Positions 34,131 to 43,360 of a stretch of 64,000 nt of DNA are shown in pieces (position 1 is the stretch's first letter; each line of letters opens with the position of its first letter). The notes below the pieces were generated by a model. The model was not told the DNA's origin. It saw only the letters and a program-made list of their open reading frames with translations, and searched no databases. The DNA is taken from positions 1,426,001 to 1,490,000 of the forward strand of contig NZ_CBDDJZ010000001.1 in NCBI RefSeq assembly GCF_965229915.1, read 5' to 3'. This DNA is from Marinoscillum sp965229915. GTDB taxonomy: Bacteria > Bacteroidota > Bacteroidia > Cytophagales > Cyclobacteriaceae. Position numbers and translations under genes: made by a program.

Positions 34131-34603
34131 TAGTAAGAGATGTCTATTACTTCAAATTCCATTTCGCCAGCAGGTACTTTGATCTTAGCCAATTCTCCTT
34201 GTTTCTTACCCAGCAACCCTTTTCCAATCGGAGATTTGATAGAGATCTTGTTCATCTTTAAATCAGCCTCTTCCTCAGCTACGATTTGATATTTGACCTC
34301 CATTCCATTCTTCTTATTCTTAATAGTGACGGTGGAAAGTATACCTACTTTGGACGTGTCCAAACTAGATTCATCGATCACTCGTGCATTACCGACCACT
34401 GCTTCTAGCTTAGAGATCTTCAACTCAAGCAGTCCCTGTGCGTCTTTCGCTGCGTCATATTCAGCATTCTCACTAAGGTCACCCTTATCACGAGCTTCAG
34501 CGATTTGCTTGGCCATGTCCGCTCTACCCTTTGTCTTCAGGTGGTTCAGCTCTTCCTTAAGCTTATCCAATCCCTCCTTAGTATAATAATTTACTGCTGA
34601 CAT
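34130..34603 (-). CDS. greA: transcription elongation factor GreA
   Basis: GreA rescues backtracked RNA polymerase by stimulating transcript cleavage. The N-terminal coiled coil includes GLDKLKEELNHLKTKGRADMAKQI and the tip acidic residues in GDLSENAEYDAAK (the DLSENAEY motif). A C-terminal FKBP-like domain has the ISIKSPIGKGLLGKKQGE segment. At 157 residues it is full length. It is the first gene of a greA-HIT pair. Confidence 0.96.
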   Translation of the reverse strand: MSAVNYYTKEGLDKLKEELNHLKTKGRADMAKQIAEARDKGDLSENAEYDAAKDAQGLLELKISKLEAVVGNARVIDESSLDTSKVGILSTVTIKNKKNGMEVKYQIVAEEEADLKMNKISIKSPIGKGLLGKKQGELAKIKVPAGEMEFEVIDISY

Positions 34604-34630
34604 ATTAAAATTTCGTTAACTGTGTAAAAC

Positions 34631-34655
34631 AAAAAAGAACGGCCCAAAAGGACCG
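34631..34655 (-). terminator. intrinsic terminator after the hydroxyacid dehydrogenase gene
   Basis: On the minus strand CGGTCC pairs with GGGCCG (one G-U pair) across a TTTT loop and is followed by TTC and six T. It stops transcripts coming from the 34730 gene before greA. Confidence 0.65.
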
Positions 34656-34729
34656 CCTTCTCTTATAGTCGTGTTTCTTAATTCTTTATCGTAGATGGCA
34701 AATATATGTGTTTTGCCAATGATTTACAA

Positions 34730-35686
34730 TTACTTGATCTGAGCGAGCCCCTCCTTTTTCAACTTGGATACAAGCACTTCATTGATCCGCTCATATGACT
34801 CAAAGGTCCATCCAGCCACATGTGGTGACATCAATATTTTATCATTTTGGACCAATTGGTCAAATTCCTTTTGTTCAGCATCGCTGAGCTGATTGATTTT
34901 TTCATTTTCCAGTACGTCGAGTACTGCTCCAATTAACTTACCACTATCAAAAAGTTGATTTACAGCATCTAACCTCAGCACCTCTCCTCTACTGGTATTA
35001 ATGATTACTTTGAGGTTTTTAAACTTGCTCAGATACTCTCCATCAAATAGTCCGCGTGTTTCGCTAGTAAGTGGCACATGAATACTCAAAATTTCCGTTT
35101 CTTCAAACAAAGTGGTTAAGTCCACACGAGCAACCCAATCAAGTTCCGATCCCTCTTTATACTTGTCATAAGCCAGAATGCGACAGTCAAAGCCTCGAAG
35201 CTTTCGAGCAAAGGATGTTCCCATAAACCCATAGCCATAGATGCCAACCGTTTTTCCTTTTAGCTCCAAACCACGGTTGCCTTCACGGTCCCAGATTCCA
35301 CTCTTCACTTCCATATTGGCTCGATTCAAGTTATGAAATAAGGAAAGCAACATGCCTGTGGCATGTTCACCCACAGCATCTCTATTGCCTTCCGGAGCAT
35401 TGATTAACTTGATCCCTTTAGCAGTCAGGTATGGATAATCCACTTTGTCAATCCCTGCACCAGCTCTGGCCACGAATTTTAGCTTGGTGGCTTTGTCGAT
35501 AAGCGATTTATCCATGCTGAGTTTGCTACGAACCATAATGCCATCGTATTTATGGATAATATCATGAACTTCCTCCGGAGTAATGGACGGCCGATAGTCT
35601 GCTTCAAATCCAGCTTCCAGTAGCATAGGCACGATACTATCGTGCATGAGATCAACAATGAGTATTTTCTGATGGACAGGGTTCAT
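34730..35686 (-). CDS. D-2-hydroxyacid dehydrogenase family protein
   Basis: The 318-residue protein has the Rossmann motif GIYGYGFMGTSFARKL near residue 150, the catalytic Arg in INTSRGEVL, the Glu in LDVLENE and the active His in SPHVAGWTFESYER. This matches SerA/hydroxypyruvate-type oxidoreductases, which interconvert 2-hydroxy and 2-oxo acids with NAD(P). It lacks the C-terminal ACT domain of full SerA; phosphoglycerate dehydrogenase activity is possible but not shown. It overlaps mgtE by four bases. Confidence 0.9.
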   Translation of the reverse strand: MNPVHQKILIVDLMHDSIVPMLLEAGFEADYRPSITPEEVHDIIHKYDGIMVRSKLSMDKSLIDKATKLKFVARAGAGIDKVDYPYLTAKGIKLINAPEGNRDAVGEHATGMLLSLFHNLNRANMEVKSGIWDREGNRGLELKGKTVGIYGYGFMGTSFARKLRGFDCRILAYDKYKEGSELDWVARVDLTTLFEETEILSIHVPLTSETRGLFDGEYLSKFKNLKVIINTSRGEVLRLDAVNQLFDSGKLIGAVLDVLENEKINQLSDAEQKEFDQLVQNDKILMSPHVAGWTFESYERINEVLVSKLKKEGLAQIK

Positions 35687-37050
35687 AAATTGTAGAGCAT
35701 GTGAGCAACAGAGAAATAAACGGCAAGACCCAATAAATCGTTCGCGGTGGTAATAAATGGACCAGATGCCAGTGCTGGATTTACTCCAAACCTATCCAGA
35801 ATAAGCGGAGTGATTGTACCCATAAGCGAGGCAAGCAGCACTACACTAAACAAAGCAATGGACACTGTGGCTGCAAGTGGTTGATTTCTGTTAATAAGCA
35901 TTACTACTCCGAAGACCATCAATGCGAGTATGACTCCATTGACCACTGCTACGAACAAGACCTTCAACAACCGCTGGAAGAGACTACCAGCAAAGACATT
36001 GGGATTGGCCAAGCTCTGAACTACGAGTGATGAAGATTGAATACCCACATTTCCACCTGTCGCGGTGATCAGGGGTATAAACAAAGCTAAAGCTGGAACG
36101 ATGGCAATATCGCCTTCAAACAAACCCATAAACTGGGCACCCAGAAGTCCCCCAACCATACCGATAACCAGCCAGGGTAGTCGTGCTTTGGATAGCATCC
36201 AGACCGTATCGGCTTCTTCCACATCGGCACTGATACCAGCCATCATCTGACGCTCTTCCTCTGCCAGCTCTGTAATTACATCTACTATATCATCTATCGT
36301 AATCCGACCTACCAACTTACCTCTGGCATTGACCACCGGGACTGCTTCCAGGTCATACTTCTGCATGATTTGGGCTACTTCTTCTTCATCCATATAGGTC
36401 TCCACAGCCACTACCGTATCATCATAGATATCGGCAATTTTTGCCTTATCTCCTGCCAGAATAATTCGTTTTAGAGATACCTTACCAACAAGCTTGCCCA
36501 TATCATTCACCACATAAACGGAGTACATTTTCTGCACATTTTCAGCTTGTTTTCTTATCTCCTCTATACACTGGAGTATGGACCAGTTGATATTCGCTTT
36601 GATTAGCTCTTTGGCCATTAGTCCACCTGCCACATCTTCATCATACCGCAGCAGGTCCATGATGTGACCAGCCTTCTCCTCATTATCAATGAACTTGATA
36701 ACTTCCTCGCGCTTTTTGATAGACATCTGATACAGGATATCTGCGCAATCATCTGAGTCCAAAAATTCCAGATATTGAGCAAGAGATTCTGGAGAAAACT
36801 CCGAGATGAAGTTTTCTCGAACATCGTCCTCCAGGTCATTTAGAATGGCAGCATCAATCTCCTTGGGCAGTAGATTGAAGACATACTTACACTCCTCAGC
36901 ATCAAACTCGTATAGCAATGCAGTAATATCCGCAGGGTTGATCCCTTCCAATGATGATTTGATAAACGCCTCATCTTGTTCATCCAGCGCTTGCTGGAAG
37001 CGTTCGAGATACTCCTTGCTTAATTCGAACTCCATTACTAATTCACTCAT
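35683..37050 (-). CDS. mgtE: magnesium transporter MgtE
   Basis: The 455-residue protein has the N-domain (about 20-125) with alpha-helical repeats and acidic residues, two CBS domains (about 135-250) that gate the channel, and a C-terminal five-helix membrane domain (about 285-455) with PALALFIPLITATGGNVGIQSS. That last motif is diagnostic of MgtE. It moves Mg2+ under control of intracellular Mg2+. It overlaps rsmA and the dehydrogenase gene by four bases each, giving a coupled rsmA-mgtE-dehydrogenase unit. Confidence 0.95.
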   Translation of the reverse strand: MSELVMEFELSKEYLERFQQALDEQDEAFIKSSLEGINPADITALLYEFDAEECKYVFNLLPKEIDAAILNDLEDDVRENFISEFSPESLAQYLEFLDSDDCADILYQMSIKKREEVIKFIDNEEKAGHIMDLLRYDEDVAGGLMAKELIKANINWSILQCIEEIRKQAENVQKMYSVYVVNDMGKLVGKVSLKRIILAGDKAKIADIYDDTVVAVETYMDEEEVAQIMQKYDLEAVPVVNARGKLVGRITIDDIVDVITELAEEERQMMAGISADVEEADTVWMLSKARLPWLVIGMVGGLLGAQFMGLFEGDIAIVPALALFIPLITATGGNVGIQSSSLVVQSLANPNVFAGSLFQRLLKVLFVAVVNGVILALMVFGVVMLINRNQPLAATVSIALFSVVLLASLMGTITPLILDRFGVNPALASGPFITTANDLLGLAVYFSVAHMLYNL

Positions 37051-37805
37051 GAAGCTATGTGATTGGTCAGTTGGACAAACTCTGCAACCGTGAGTTGCTC
37101 AGCCCTCCGATCGAAAACGGCTGCATCTGTTGCAAACTCCAAATTTAGATCTTTTAGTGCGTTGCGCAAGGTCTTACGTCGTTTTCCGAATCCGGCTTTG
37201 ACCACTCGTTTAAACAGTTGCTCATCACAGCCCAAATCACCCACAGCATTCCTAGTGAGACGAATGACAGCCGACTGCACTTTGGGCGGTGGGTTGAAAA
37301 CATGAGGTGGTACGGTAAACAAATACTCGATATCATAAAATGCCTGTAAGAGCACACTTAGTATTCCATATGTTTTGTTACCTTCTTTTGCAGCTATCCT
37401 GTCTGCCACTTCCTTTTGAATCATGCAGACTACCTCATGCACGTCATTTCGGTGATCCCAGATTCGAAAAAATAACTGGGAGGAAATGTTGTAAGGAAAA
37501 TTACCAATCACGGAAATTGGTGTGGCCAGTTGATTCAGATCATATTTTAAAAAGTCCTGAAGTAAAAACTGATCTTGATGATCCGGATACTGTTCTTTCA
37601 AAAACACCACGGACTCTGCATCCACGTCAAATGCTTTGAAATGGTCATGGACTAACAGGTGCTTGGTTAACACTCCTGTACCTGGACCTATTTCCAATAA
37701 TGTGGCAACATGTTGCTGCTGCAGACTATCCACAATTTTAGTGGCAATATTCTCGTCTTTGAGAAAATGTTGGCCTAAATGCTTTTTGGGAGAAACCTGT
37801 TTCAA
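37047..37805 (-). CDS. rsmA: 16S rRNA (adenine1518/1519-N6)-dimethyltransferase RsmA/KsgA
   Basis: The enzyme dimethylates two adjacent adenosines near the 3' end of 16S rRNA. It has KKHLGQHFLKDENI at the N-terminus, SAM motif EIGPGTGVLTKHL, the catalytic NFPYNISSQLF (NLPYNIS family motif with Phe) and FNPPPKVQSAVIRLTR in the C-terminal region. At 252 residues it is normal. It is the first gene of the rsmA-mgtE-dehydrogenase unit and is divergent from pdxA. Confidence 0.96.
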   Translation of the reverse strand: MKQVSPKKHLGQHFLKDENIATKIVDSLQQQHVATLLEIGPGTGVLTKHLLVHDHFKAFDVDAESVVFLKEQYPDHQDQFLLQDFLKYDLNQLATPISVIGNFPYNISSQLFFRIWDHRNDVHEVVCMIQKEVADRIAAKEGNKTYGILSVLLQAFYDIEYLFTVPPHVFNPPPKVQSAVIRLTRNAVGDLGCDEQLFKRVVKAGFGKRRKTLRNALKDLNLEFATDAAVFDRRAEQLTVAEFVQLTNHIAS

Positions 37806-37850
37806 ACTATCCGGTTACGTTAAAATGATTTAAATTTCCGCGCTGTAAAA

Positions 37851-38885
37851 ATGATAAATATGGAGGATTCTTCTCATAAGAAAGATCACAAACCTGTAAT
37901 TGGTATTTCGATTGGCGACATCAATGGTGTTGGGCCTGAGGTAGTCATCAAAGCGTTGAATGACAACAGGGTTTTGAAACACCTGACACCAGTCATTTAT
38001 GCTGACGGACGAGTTATCTCTTTTTACAGAAAGCAATTGGACCTCCAGAACTTTAACTATAACCAAACCAAGTCGATCGACAAAATTCATCACCGGAAAG
38101 TCAACGTAATCAATCTGAACGAGCAAGGTGTAGATGTCACTCCCGGCAAGGCCACGACTGAAGGTGGTAATTATGCATTGATTTCTCTGAGACGCTGCAT
38201 GGAAGACCTTAAAGCGAACAAAATACAAGCGTTGGTGACCGCACCTCTCAGCAAAGAGTTAGTACAGGCAGATGACTTTAAATTTCCTGGGCACACAGAG
38301 TACCTGACTCAGGAAGATGGTGCCAAGGACAGCTTAATGTTTCTAGTAGCGGAAGACTTAAGGGTTGGTGTGGTAACTGGGCATATTCCGCTCAAAGAAG
38401 TTTCTAATCATGTTACAGAAGAACTGGTCGGTAGAAAGCTCGAGCTAATGATTAAGTCACTCAAAAAGGACTTTGGCATCAAAAAACCACGAGTAGCCGT
38501 ATTAGGGCTGAATCCACACGCCGGTGAAAACGGACTACTGGGCGCAGAAGAAGAAAAAGTGATTATACCGGTAATCAACGAATACAAAAACAAAGGAAAC
38601 CTGGTATTCGGCCCTTTTCCAGCAGATGGCTTCTTTGGAAGCACTCAGTACACCAGTTTTGATGGTATTCTGGCTATGTACCATGATCAGGGTCTCATTC
38701 CATTCAAAAACATTGCTTTTGCCAACGGAGTGAATTTTACCGCTGGTCTTTCTTTTATCAGAACTTCTCCAGACCATGGAACAGCTTTTAACATTGCTGG
38801 AAAAAATGAGGCAGACGAGACTTCTATGCGCAATGCGATCTACACTGCGGCAGACATTATTCGAAACAGAGAAGAATTTCAGTAA
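37851..38885 (+). CDS. pdxA: 4-hydroxythreonine-4-phosphate dehydrogenase PdxA
   Basis: PdxA oxidises 4-hydroxy-L-threonine phosphate in pyridoxal phosphate synthesis. Motifs include ISIGDINGVGPEV, PGHTEYLTQ with a metal His, YHDQGLIPFK and TSPDHGTAFNIAGK with further metal ligands. The 344-residue length is typical. Start ATG 37851; an ATG three codons later is an alternative. It is transcribed away from rsmA across 45 bases. Confidence 0.95.
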   Translation: MINMEDSSHKKDHKPVIGISIGDINGVGPEVVIKALNDNRVLKHLTPVIYADGRVISFYRKQLDLQNFNYNQTKSIDKIHHRKVNVINLNEQGVDVTPGKATTEGGNYALISLRRCMEDLKANKIQALVTAPLSKELVQADDFKFPGHTEYLTQEDGAKDSLMFLVAEDLRVGVVTGHIPLKEVSNHVTEELVGRKLELMIKSLKKDFGIKKPRVAVLGLNPHAGENGLLGAEEEKVIIPVINEYKNKGNLVFGPFPADGFFGSTQYTSFDGILAMYHDQGLIPFKNIAFANGVNFTAGLSFIRTSPDHGTAFNIAGKNEADETSMRNAIYTAADIIRNREEFQ

Positions 38886-38926
38886 ATCAAGCAGTTAAAT
38901 AAGTTTTTTTATATCTGGTTTATTCC

Positions 38927-38934
38927 TAAATTTG
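38927..38934 (+). promoter_or_regulatory. TAnnTTTG -7 element before the DUF177-rpmF-fabH cluster
   Basis: TAAATTTG matches the Bacteroidota -7 consensus and lies 33 bases before the ATG of the DUF177 gene. A T-rich stretch sits at roughly -33 spacing. It likely drives the DUF177-rpmF-fabH-efp run. Confidence 0.55.
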
Positions 38935-38966
38935 CGGTTCTTTAGGCGGATAGAAGAAAATTGCGC

Positions 38967-39500
38967 ATGAAAGGTTTGAGAGAATATCAAATAGATATCT
39001 TCAGTTTAAGCCACAAACAACACGAGTTTGAGTTTAAAATTGATGACCAGTTGTTCTCTCAGTTTGAGGAGCGAATCGTGGATCATGGGAGTGGTGTATG
39101 CCACTTACAACTTGATAAATCAGAAACCATGATGACCCTTCACTTTCACATTGACGCTCAGGTGGAGTTGATATGTGATAGAAGCCTTGACGCATTTGAC
39201 TATCCGATGGAGATAGATGAGCAAGTCATCATTAAGTTTGGTGAAGATAATTATACCCTCAGCGAGGAAGTAATGGTTATCCGTCAGGATACACCTAGCA
39301 TCAACATTGGGGACTTTATCTATGAATTCATCACCTTGGCAGTGCCTCTGAAGAAGTTACATCCCAGATATGGTGATGAGCTGGATGAAGATGACGAGCC
39401 AGAGATGATATACACTTCTCACGACGAGCCGGATGAAGACCAAAGTCAGGAAACGGATCCGAGATGGGAAGCTTTGAAAAAATTGAAAGGAAATAAATAG
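38967..39500 (+). CDS. DUF177 (YceD) domain protein
   Basis: The 177-residue acidic protein (ATG 38967; a TTG two codons earlier is less likely) matches DUF177 by its position directly before rpmF and by CDRSLDAFDYPMEI with the conserved Cys, EQVIIKFGE, and the C-terminal DPRWEALKKLK. YceD/DUF177 proteins are linked to 23S rRNA processing or accumulation in other organisms. It is the first gene of the fatty-acid/ribosome cluster. Confidence 0.92.
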   Translation: MKGLREYQIDIFSLSHKQHEFEFKIDDQLFSQFEERIVDHGSGVCHLQLDKSETMMTLHFHIDAQVELICDRSLDAFDYPMEIDEQVIIKFGEDNYTLSEEVMVIRQDTPSINIGDFIYEFITLAVPLKKLHPRYGDELDEDDEPEMIYTSHDEPDEDQSQETDPRWEALKKLKGNK

Positions 39501-39512
39501 AACTAGAATAAA

Positions 39513-39704
39513 ATGGCGCATCCTAAGAGAAAAATTTCGAGGACTAGAAGGGACAAGAGAAGAACTCACGTAAAGGCAAACCCTAAGAATTACGTGATTT
39601 GCCAAACCACAGGTGAAGCTCACCTTCCACACAGAGCCTTCTGGCATGAAGGAAAACTTTACTATAAAGGTAAAGTTGTGATGGAAAAGGAAGTTTTGGC
39701 TTAA
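39513..39704 (+). CDS. rpmF: 50S ribosomal protein L32
   Basis: The 63-residue basic protein starts MAHPKRKISRTRRDKRRTH, the signature of L32, and has CQTTGEAHLPHRAFWH. The usual zinc-binding cysteine set is reduced to one Cys, so it is probably a zinc-free form. It lies 12 bases after DUF177 and 23 before fabH. Confidence 0.97.
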   Translation: MAHPKRKISRTRRDKRRTHVKANPKNYVICQTTGEAHLPHRAFWHEGKLYYKGKVVMEKEVLA

Positions 39705-39727
39705 GTTAGCCAAACAAAGCAAACATT

Positions 39728-40726
39728 ATGGCAAAAATCCGAGCGGCAATCACAGGAGTTCAAGGTTACGTACCTGACTATGTTTTAACCAATCAGGAAC
39801 TTGAAACCATGGTCGATACGAACGACGAGTGGATTCAATCACGAACCGGAATAGTAGAAAGAAGAATCCTTAAAGGAGACAATCAAGGTACCTCGGTGAT
39901 AGGTGCAGAGGCAGTAAAAGGGCTTCTTGAAAAGACCAACACCAAACCCGAAGAAGTGGACCTGATTATCTGTGCTACTGTGACGCCCGATATGCCATTT
40001 CCTGCTACAGCAAATATTGTGGCGGATATGGTCGGTGCAAAAAATGCATTTGGATATGATCTAAGTGCAGCTTGCTCAGGATTTCTATATGCACTTGCTA
40101 CCGGAGCCTCATTCATAGAGTCTGGTACCGCTAAGAAAGTGATTGTGATCGGTGCGGACAAAATGTCCTCAATCATCGATTATACAGACAGAACCACCTG
40201 TATCATCTTTGGTGATGGAGGTGGTGCTGTTTTATTGGAGCCTACAGAAGAAGAAGTAGGTGTTATGGACTCTATCCTAAGATCTGATGGGTCAGGAGCT
40301 CCATACTTACACATGAAAGCCGGTGGCAGCAGAAAACCTGCCACTGCAGAAACGGTAGCCAATCGGGAGCATTTCGCTTACCAGGAGGGATCTACAGTTT
40401 TCAAATTTGCCGTTACTAACATGGCTGATGTAGCAGCTGAAGTAATGGAAAGGAACCACCTATCGGGAGATGACATTGCTTGGCTGGTTCCACATCAAGC
40501 AAACAAACGTATTATTGATGCGACAGCTCGTCGCATGGGTGTCGGGGATGACAAGGTAATGCTGAACATCCAACGATACGGCAACACCACCGCGGGTACA
40601 CTCCCGCTTTGCCTGTGGGATTACGAATCACGGCTCCACAAGGGCGACAATGTAATTCTAGCTGCATTTGGTGGTGGCTTCACCTGGGGTGCTACCTGGC
40701 TGAAGTGGGCATACGATCCTAAATAA
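39728..40726 (+). CDS. fabH: beta-ketoacyl-ACP synthase III (FabH)
   Basis: FabH starts fatty-acid chains by condensing acyl-CoA with malonyl-ACP. The catalytic triad is visible: C116 in DLSAACSGFLYAL, the His in LVPHQANKRIID, and the Asn in RYGNTTAGTLPL. The N-terminal WIQSRTGIVERR segment binds CoA. At 332 residues it is standard. plsX, which often precedes fabH, is absent here. Confidence 0.96.
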   Translation: MAKIRAAITGVQGYVPDYVLTNQELETMVDTNDEWIQSRTGIVERRILKGDNQGTSVIGAEAVKGLLEKTNTKPEEVDLIICATVTPDMPFPATANIVADMVGAKNAFGYDLSAACSGFLYALATGASFIESGTAKKVIVIGADKMSSIIDYTDRTTCIIFGDGGGAVLLEPTEEEVGVMDSILRSDGSGAPYLHMKAGGSRKPATAETVANREHFAYQEGSTVFKFAVTNMADVAAEVMERNHLSGDDIAWLVPHQANKRIIDATARRMGVGDDKVMLNIQRYGNTTAGTLPLCLWDYESRLHKGDNVILAAFGGGFTWGATWLKWAYDPK

Positions 40727-40739
40727 ACTTAAATAAATC

Positions 40740-41303
40740 ATGGCAACAACTGCAGATTTCAGAAATGGTCTCGTGATTGAGTACAACCACGACCTTTTCG
40801 CAATTGTGGAGTTTCAACATGTCAAACCTGGCAAAGGTCCTGCGTTCGTTAGGACCAAACTGAAGAGTTTGACTACTGGCAAAGTAATCGACAACACTTT
40901 CTCAGCGGGACATAAAGTCAACACAGCGCGAGTGGAGAGAAGAGACTATCAATACCTGTACAAGGATGATCTGGGTTACCATTTTATGGACAGCAACACC
41001 TTCGAGCAAATACCAGTACAAGAACATCTAATCAACGCGCCAGAGTTTTTGAAGGACGGTCAGAACGTAGAAATACTCGTACATGCAGAAGAAGAGAAGA
41101 TTCTCGGAGTAGAGCTACCGCAACACGTAATTCTTCAGGTTGTTTACACAGAACCTGGCCTTAAAGGAGATACGGCCACCAATGCCAGTAAACCTGCAGA
41201 ACTGGAGACTGGAGCCACTATTCAGGTTCCGCTTTTTATTGATCAGGATGAAGTAATCAAAGTGAATACGGAGACCAAGTCATACGTAGAGCGAGTGAAA
41301 TAA
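40740..41303 (+). CDS. efp: translation elongation factor P
   Basis: EF-P relieves ribosome stalling at polyproline. The domain I loop HVKPGKGPAFVRTKLK has the modifiable residue K32. Domains II and III follow with GHKVNTARVERRDYQYLY and the C-terminal GATIQVPLFIDQDEVIKVNTET. At 187 residues it is full length. It sits 14 bases after fabH and before accB, inside a fatty-acid cluster. Confidence 0.97.
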   Translation: MATTADFRNGLVIEYNHDLFAIVEFQHVKPGKGPAFVRTKLKSLTTGKVIDNTFSAGHKVNTARVERRDYQYLYKDDLGYHFMDSNTFEQIPVQEHLINAPEFLKDGQNVEILVHAEEEKILGVELPQHVILQVVYTEPGLKGDTATNASKPAELETGATIQVPLFIDQDEVIKVNTETKSYVERVK

Positions 41304-41388
41304 AATAATTACCTTTATCAGCTAATCTATTTTGAAAAAAAGGGACATCCCTAACTCTCTGATAAACAACAAAAAAGCTAAAGAACGC

Positions 41389-41868
41389 ATGAAAGCAAAA
41401 GAAATTCGCGATTTAATAGATTTCATATCGGGATCTGGATTGGAAGAGGTCAACATTGAAACTGAGGAGTTCAAAATCAATGTAAAACGATCTTCACAAC
41501 AAGTTTCTGTAAGTGCGCCTGCTCCGGCTGCTGCTCCAGCTCCAGCACCTGCTCCGACTCCCGCGGCAGCTCCAGCTGCTGAGGCTCCTAAAGCCACAGA
41601 ACCTGCATCTAGTGGAGCTGATACCAACCTTGTAACTGTTAAATCACCGATGATCGGTACTTTCTACAGATCAGCTAATCCGGACTCCGATCCATTCGTG
41701 AGTGTTGGTGACACGGTAAGTAAAGGAGATGCGGTGTGCATTATTGAGGCAATGAAACTTTTCAATGAAATCGAATCTGAAGTTTCTGGAAAAATCGTAA
41801 AAGTACTGGTAGAAAATGCTCAGCCTGTTGAGTACGACCAACCGTTATTTTTAGTAGATCCATCTTAA
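41389..41868 (+). CDS. accB: acetyl-CoA carboxylase biotin carboxyl carrier protein
   Basis: I use ATG 41389; a longer TTG frame (41332) adds an unrelated basic leader. The 159-residue protein has an N-terminal helical part, a long Ala/Pro linker (about 43-66) and a biotinyl domain with IIEAMKLFNEI, where K123 takes biotin. It carries carboxyl groups between AccC and the carboxyltransferase. It is followed 14 bases later by accC. Confidence 0.96.
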   Translation: MKAKEIRDLIDFISGSGLEEVNIETEEFKINVKRSSQQVSVSAPAPAAAPAPAPAPTPAAAPAAEAPKATEPASSGADTNLVTVKSPMIGTFYRSANPDSDPFVSVGDTVSKGDAVCIIEAMKLFNEIESEVSGKIVKVLVENAQPVEYDQPLFLVDPS

Positions 41869-41881
41869 ATAATCATACATC

Positions 41882-43225
41882 GTGTTTAAAAAAATACTGA
41901 TAGCAAACAGAGGAGAAATTGCCCTGCGTGTGATTCGTACATGCAAGGAGATGGGTATTAAAACCGTAGCTGTTTACTCTACGGCAGATGCCGACAGTCT
42001 TCATGTACGATTTGCTGATGAAGCGGTGTGTATTGGACCACCAGCTGGAAAAGAATCCTATCTGAAAATACCTCAAATCATTTCTGCAGCAGAAATCACC
42101 AACGCTGATGCGATCCATCCAGGCTATGGATTTCTCTCAGAAAATGCTGAATTCTCAAGAGTATGTGATGAATATGGCATCAAATTCATTGGTGCAAGCG
42201 CCGAAATGATCAATGCCATGGGAGACAAAGCTACCGCTAAAGCAACCATGCAAGCAGCAGGTGTGCCTACTATCCCAGGCTCAGAAGGCCTTTTAGAGTC
42301 CATTGAGCAAGGCTTGGAGATTGCTGAAGAAGCAGGATATCCTATCATGCTCAAAGCCACTGCCGGTGGTGGAGGCAAGGGTATGCGTTTGGTAAAAGAC
42401 AAGAGTGGCTTCAAGAAAGCGTGGGATGATGCCAGACAGGAGGCCGCAGCATCTTTTGGTAATGATGGTCTCTACCTTGAAAAATTTGTAGAGGAACCAA
42501 GACATATTGAAATTCAGATTGTTGGTGACAGCAGAGGACGCGCTTGCCACTTGTCTGAAAGAGATTGTTCCATCCAGAGAAGACACCAAAAACTGGTGGA
42601 AGAGACACCTTCTCCGATCGTCTCTCAGGAACTTCGTGAAAAAATGGGACAAGCTGCTATCAAAGGAGCTGAAGCCATCAATTACGAAGGAGCTGGCACC
42701 ATCGAATTCCTTGTTGATAAACATGGAGACTTCTTCTTCATGGAGATGAACACAAGAATCCAGGTAGAGCACCCAATCACTGAAGAAGTGACTGATTTTG
42801 ATTTGATCAAAGAACAAATCAAAGTGGCCGCTGGTGTGGAAGTGTCTGGTAGAAACTATTACCCTCAACTTCATTCGATAGAGTGTAGAATCAATGCGGA
42901 AGATCCGGCTAATGGTTTCAGACCTAGTCCAGGAAAAATCACCAACCTTCACCTACCGGGTGGACATGGTGTGCGTGTAGACAGTCACGTGTATGCTGGA
43001 TATGTGATTCCTCCTTTCTATGATTCCATGATCGCTAAGCTAATCGTAAGTGGTCAGTCCAGAGAGGAAGCGATTGTACGAATGAAGCGTGCACTACAGG
43101 AAATGGTCATTGAAGGAATCAAAACTACGATTCCATTCCATATCAAGTTGATGGACGATCCAACATTCAGATCTGGTAAATTCACGACGAAATTCCTGGA
43201 AACATTTGATTTTTCAGACCTCTAA
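41882..43225 (+). CDS. accC: acetyl-CoA carboxylase biotin carboxylase subunit
   Basis: AccC carboxylates the biotin of AccB using ATP and bicarbonate. The ATP-grasp landmarks are present: KATAGGGGKGMRLV, the ERDCSIQRRHQKL segment, EMNTRIQVEHPITEEVT and the catalytic ECRINAEDP. It starts at a GTG and is 447 residues long, as usual. A strong terminator follows, so the cluster ends here. Confidence 0.97.
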   Translation: MFKKILIANRGEIALRVIRTCKEMGIKTVAVYSTADADSLHVRFADEAVCIGPPAGKESYLKIPQIISAAEITNADAIHPGYGFLSENAEFSRVCDEYGIKFIGASAEMINAMGDKATAKATMQAAGVPTIPGSEGLLESIEQGLEIAEEAGYPIMLKATAGGGGKGMRLVKDKSGFKKAWDDARQEAAASFGNDGLYLEKFVEEPRHIEIQIVGDSRGRACHLSERDCSIQRRHQKLVEETPSPIVSQELREKMGQAAIKGAEAINYEGAGTIEFLVDKHGDFFFMEMNTRIQVEHPITEEVTDFDLIKEQIKVAAGVEVSGRNYYPQLHSIECRINAEDPANGFRPSPGKITNLHLPGGHGVRVDSHVYAGYVIPPFYDSMIAKLIVSGQSREEAIVRMKRALQEMVIEGIKTTIPFHIKLMDDPTFRSGKFTTKFLETFDFSDL

Positions 43226-43248
43226 CAGAGGTAATTCATAATTGATCG

Positions 43249-43284
43249 AAAAGGTCTTTGTGCTGAACAAAGACCTTTTTTATT
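43249..43284 (+). terminator. intrinsic terminator after accC
   Basis: A 10-bp stem, AAGGTCTTTG/CAAAGACCTT with a 7-base loop, is followed by a T tract. It ends the DUF177-to-accC run. Confidence 0.85.
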
Positions 43285-43360
43285 TCGTTTGGAAGTTAAG
43301 GCAGAATAAAATCCTACCTGACTATCTTTGTAGTTTCAAGCTTAGACACCACGAACAGAT

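Noticed and set aside
41322..41627. 101-residue minus-strand frame rich in Ala and Gly
   Set aside because: It mirrors the Ala/Pro linker of accB on the opposite strand.
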